In this document: piece after piece, positions 40,491 to 41,110 of the stretch | Position numbering within the stretch: the stretch's first letter is position 1 | How the letters are laid out: every line of letters begins with the position of its first letter | Position numbers and translations under genes: made by a program | The notes under the pieces: generated by a model | Database searches by the model: none | What the model saw: the letters and a program-made list of their open reading frames with translations, nothing else | What the model was told of the DNA's origin: nothing | Origin: Hyphomicrobiales bacterium | Lineage (GTDB): Bacteria > Pseudomonadota > Alphaproteobacteria > Rhizobiales > CAJQND01 | DNA: 41,110 nucleotides | Direction: 5' to 3' | Assembly: GCA_028285595.1 (NCBI GenBank) | Contig: JANQOW010000013.1 | Coordinates: forward strand, 1-41,110

Positions 40491-41110
40491 ATGACGATAC
40501 GCGACTGGATCATCTATTCTCTTGGCGGGCTCGTCGTGGCCGGCATCGTTTCGGTTGCCGTTACCCAACATGTGGTGATGGGCAGCATATCACAAATGAT
40601 CAACGGCAAGGCCTTTGGCAAAGACTACACAATCGAAGGCGTGGACGAGGTCCTCAACTCCCATGACGATTATGGGCCCAGGCGGAATTTCTGGTCGCTT
40701 GTGCGTGTCCAAGACATCGACATGCCGCGCCGCTTGCGTGTGACCACGCGGCTGAAACCGATTTACTTTGCTGACACTGCCGATGAGCTGCCTAAGAAAG
40801 AGCATCTTGAGATCTTTATGGAGCAGCGGATCGATGGTTATGGCAAGGACGAGTGCGAGGTCCTCAAACAGAGCCTGATGTCGGAATGTGTGCTGGTGAG
40901 CAGCACCGTGAAACCGCTGCGAGACGGTCGTTTCTTCGCCAGCATGGTCTTTGCGTTCGTCCAAAAGGACCCGCTGGGGGATTTCGACAAATCCGGCACC
41001 GTCAGTTATGCGGAAACCGAGGAGCGTCGCTCCAAACCGGTCAGCTACTACCTGGCGCACAATGAAGGCACGCGCAAGGTCCGGGCAAAGCTCTATGAGC
41101 AGATGAGAGG
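40491..41110 (+). CDS. Membrane-anchored protein of unknown function, 3' truncated
   Basis: An open frame runs from ATG 40491 to the end of the window without a stop (206 residues visible). It starts MTIRDWIIYSLGGLVVAGIV, giving a single N-terminal membrane helix (~6-24) or uncleaved signal. A hydrophilic part follows, with DDYGPRRNFWSLVRVQDIDM, KHEL-like EHLEIFMEQRIDGYGKDECE and FFASMVFAFVQKDPLGDFDK. Two cysteines (KDECEV and MSECVL) are 12 residues apart and could pair. I recognise no family. Spacing of 11 bases from the lipoprotein gene and matching base composition support a shared operon. Continuous coding use over 620 bases makes it a real gene. Confidence 0.7.
   Translation, partial: MTIRDWIIYSLGGLVVAGIVSVAVTQHVVMGSISQMINGKAFGKDYTIEGVDEVLNSHDDYGPRRNFWSLVRVQDIDMPRRLRVTTRLKPIYFADTADELPKKEHLEIFMEQRIDGYGKDECEVLKQSLMSECVLVSSTVKPLRDGRFFASMVFAFVQKDPLGDFDKSGTVSYAETEERRSKPVSYYLAHNEGTRKVRAKLYEQMR

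Noticed and set aside
1-41110. CRISPR arrays, tRNA or rRNA genes, insertion sequences or prophage genes
   Set aside because: I saw no regularly spaced repeats, cloverleaf-like segments, transposase motifs or phage structural genes on either strand; a covariance-model search would be needed to exclude small RNAs.

Overview
The window reads as chromosomal DNA of a motile, metabolically versatile alphaproteobacterium, most likely of the Rhizobiales/Hyphomicrobiales type. This is inferred from gene families and order only; no search was possible. The pointers are a serine-cycle type malyl-CoA lyase, a short alphaproteobacterial flagellin, the long forms of PstC and PstA, the fabD-fabG-acpP-fabF-mltG order, and formate-tetrahydrofolate ligase beside an oxalate degradation cluster. 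No rRNA, tRNA, CRISPR array, insertion sequence or prophage was recognised.

Layout. 1-2.8 kb: the end of a LuxR-type regulator, malyl-CoA lyase (mcl) and a single flagellin gene. 2.8-5.9 kb: a non-pyrrolysine MttB-family methyltransferase divergent from a LysR regulator, then a small membrane protein. 6-13.9 kb: a complete phosphate-starvation locus, phoR-pstS-pstC-pstA-pstB-phoU-phoB, with a three-repeat pho box before pstS and a terminator after phoB. PhoR here has no membrane segments. 14.1-17.1 kb: an M20 peptidase, a DsbA-fold isomerase and a PLP-dependent dehydratase. 17.4-22.5 kb: fabD, fabG, acpP, fabF and mltG. 22.8-26.2 kb: a tripartite tricarboxylate (TTT) transporter, tctCBA, ending at a strong bidirectional terminator. 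26.2-32.8 kb, minus strand: an oxalate / one-carbon cluster running gntR, oxc, frc, formyltransferase-like gene, fhs. 32.9-35.6 kb: a large protein with a zeta-toxin-like P-loop kinase domain, an NTF2-like protein and a MerR regulator. 35.7-38.2 kb: an Rrf2 regulator, an AhpD-like protein lacking one CxxC cysteine, a signal peptidase I and a small membrane protein. 38.2-41.1 kb: a GntR regulator divergent from a Rid-family gene, a lipoprotein, and the start of an unrecognised membrane-anchored protein cut by the window end.

How the genes fit together. The 13-base string ATCTGGTATACCA occurs both upstream of tctC and over the -10 of a good promoter for gntR-oxc-frc. I infer one GntR-controlled regulon that imports an acid (oxalate is the obvious candidate) and turns it through oxalyl-CoA and formyl-CoA into formate and formyl-tetrahydrofolate, which could feed C1 assimilation together with mcl. 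Two features make this cluster unusual. The formyltransferase-like protein resembles the hydrolase domain of 10-formyl-THF dehydrogenase and sits where a direct formyl-CoA/folate link would be useful. The oxalyl-CoA decarboxylase carries Gly in place of the near-universal ThDP-activating Glu, with its other known active-site residues kept. These two points and the shared operator are the strongest candidates for new biology in the window.
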